Shown in pieces: positions 5,329 through 5,390 of a DNA stretch of 5,390 nucleotides. The position numbers were made by a program, and so were the translations under genes. The first letter of the stretch is position 1; the number at the start of each line of letters is the position of its first letter. The notes under the pieces are model-generated. The model searched no databases. It had not been told where the DNA came from and saw nothing but the letters and a program-made list of their open reading frames with translations. This stretch comes from an uncultured Clostridia bacterium (GTDB taxonomy: Bacteria > Bacillota > Clostridia > UBA1381): assembly GCA_934454035.1 (NCBI GenBank), contig CAKSFY010000136.1, positions 1-5,390 of the forward strand. Direction: 5' to 3'.

Positions 5329-5390
5329 AGGGGATAGGAAAAAATGCTTCGGAATTAACAAACTGAGCCAAAGCTTTAGCTTTGGGATAC
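5327..5390 (-). CDS. Possible C-terminal end of a convergent gene
   Basis: On the minus strand one frame is open from the window edge to a TAA at 5329-5327, giving about 20 codons that read YPKAKALAQFVNSEAFFPIP. The stop falls right at the terminator hairpin, which would then serve both operons. However, 60 bases open in one frame is weak evidence, I recognise no family, and the stretch includes the palindrome at 5368-5385, so a spurious frame through a repeat is just as likely. Confidence 0.2.
   Translation of the reverse strand, partial: YPKAKALAQFVNSEAFFPIP
5368..5385. repeat. Perfect palindrome at the right edge
   Basis: CCAAAGCT and AGCTTTGG form perfect 8-nt arms around a TT loop, only five bases from the window end. 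The loop is too tight for an ideal RNA hairpin and no T tract follows within view, so it is not clearly a terminator. It could be the edge of a dispersed intergenic repeat, or simply part of coding sequence on the minus strand. Confidence 0.4.

Noticed and set aside
1..5390. Defence, mobile or biosynthetic system, CRISPR array, tRNA or rRNA
   Set aside because: All the space is taken by housekeeping and sporulation genes with short gaps. There are no spaced repeats, integrase or transposase motifs, or structured RNA genes in view.

Overview
The window looks like ordinary chromosomal DNA from a low-to-mid GC, endospore-forming member of the Firmicutes, most likely class Clostridia (a gut Oscillospiraceae or related Eubacteriales is my inference). 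The reasons are strong AGGAGG-type ribosome binding sites, sigma-A-like promoters with 17-bp spacers, spmA/spmB spore maturation genes, a Bacillus/phi3T-type thymidylate synthase, and a DUF1836 protein, a family I know only from Firmicutes. I see no mobile element, CRISPR array, tRNA or rRNA.

Left part (about 1-2160, minus strand): a glycolytic operon read right to left. A near-consensus promoter precedes pgk, then come tpiA and the first codon of a further gene at the very edge. That gene is probably gpmI by analogy with the usual clostridial order, but only its ribosome binding site and ATG are visible. A 16-bp-arm hairpin lies between pgk and tpiA and may tune read-through or mRNA stability. 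Pgk and TpiA catalyse 1,3-bisphosphoglycerate to 3-phosphoglycerate and triose-phosphate interconversion, respectively.

Middle part (2189-3278, minus strand): spmA and spmB, two small membrane proteins of the nucleoside-transporter/FeoB-gate-like family, needed in Bacillus for full dehydration of the spore core. They are 4 nt apart. No terminator is visible between spmB and the pgk promoter.

Right part (3279-5330, plus strand): a 97-nt divergent intergenic region carries a good promoter for a thyA-folA-DUF1836 operon. ThyA makes dTMP and dihydrofolate, and FolA reduces dihydrofolate back to tetrahydrofolate, so the two form the dTMP/folate cycle. The third gene encodes a protein with a MerR-like helix-turn-helix and unknown role. 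A textbook intrinsic terminator closes the operon. The last 60 bases hold a perfect palindrome and a reading frame on the minus strand that may be the tail of a convergent gene.

I found no convincing undescribed system. The most open questions are the role of the DUF1836 protein beside folA, the nature of the right-edge palindrome, the intercistronic hairpin, and the overlapping divergent promoters.
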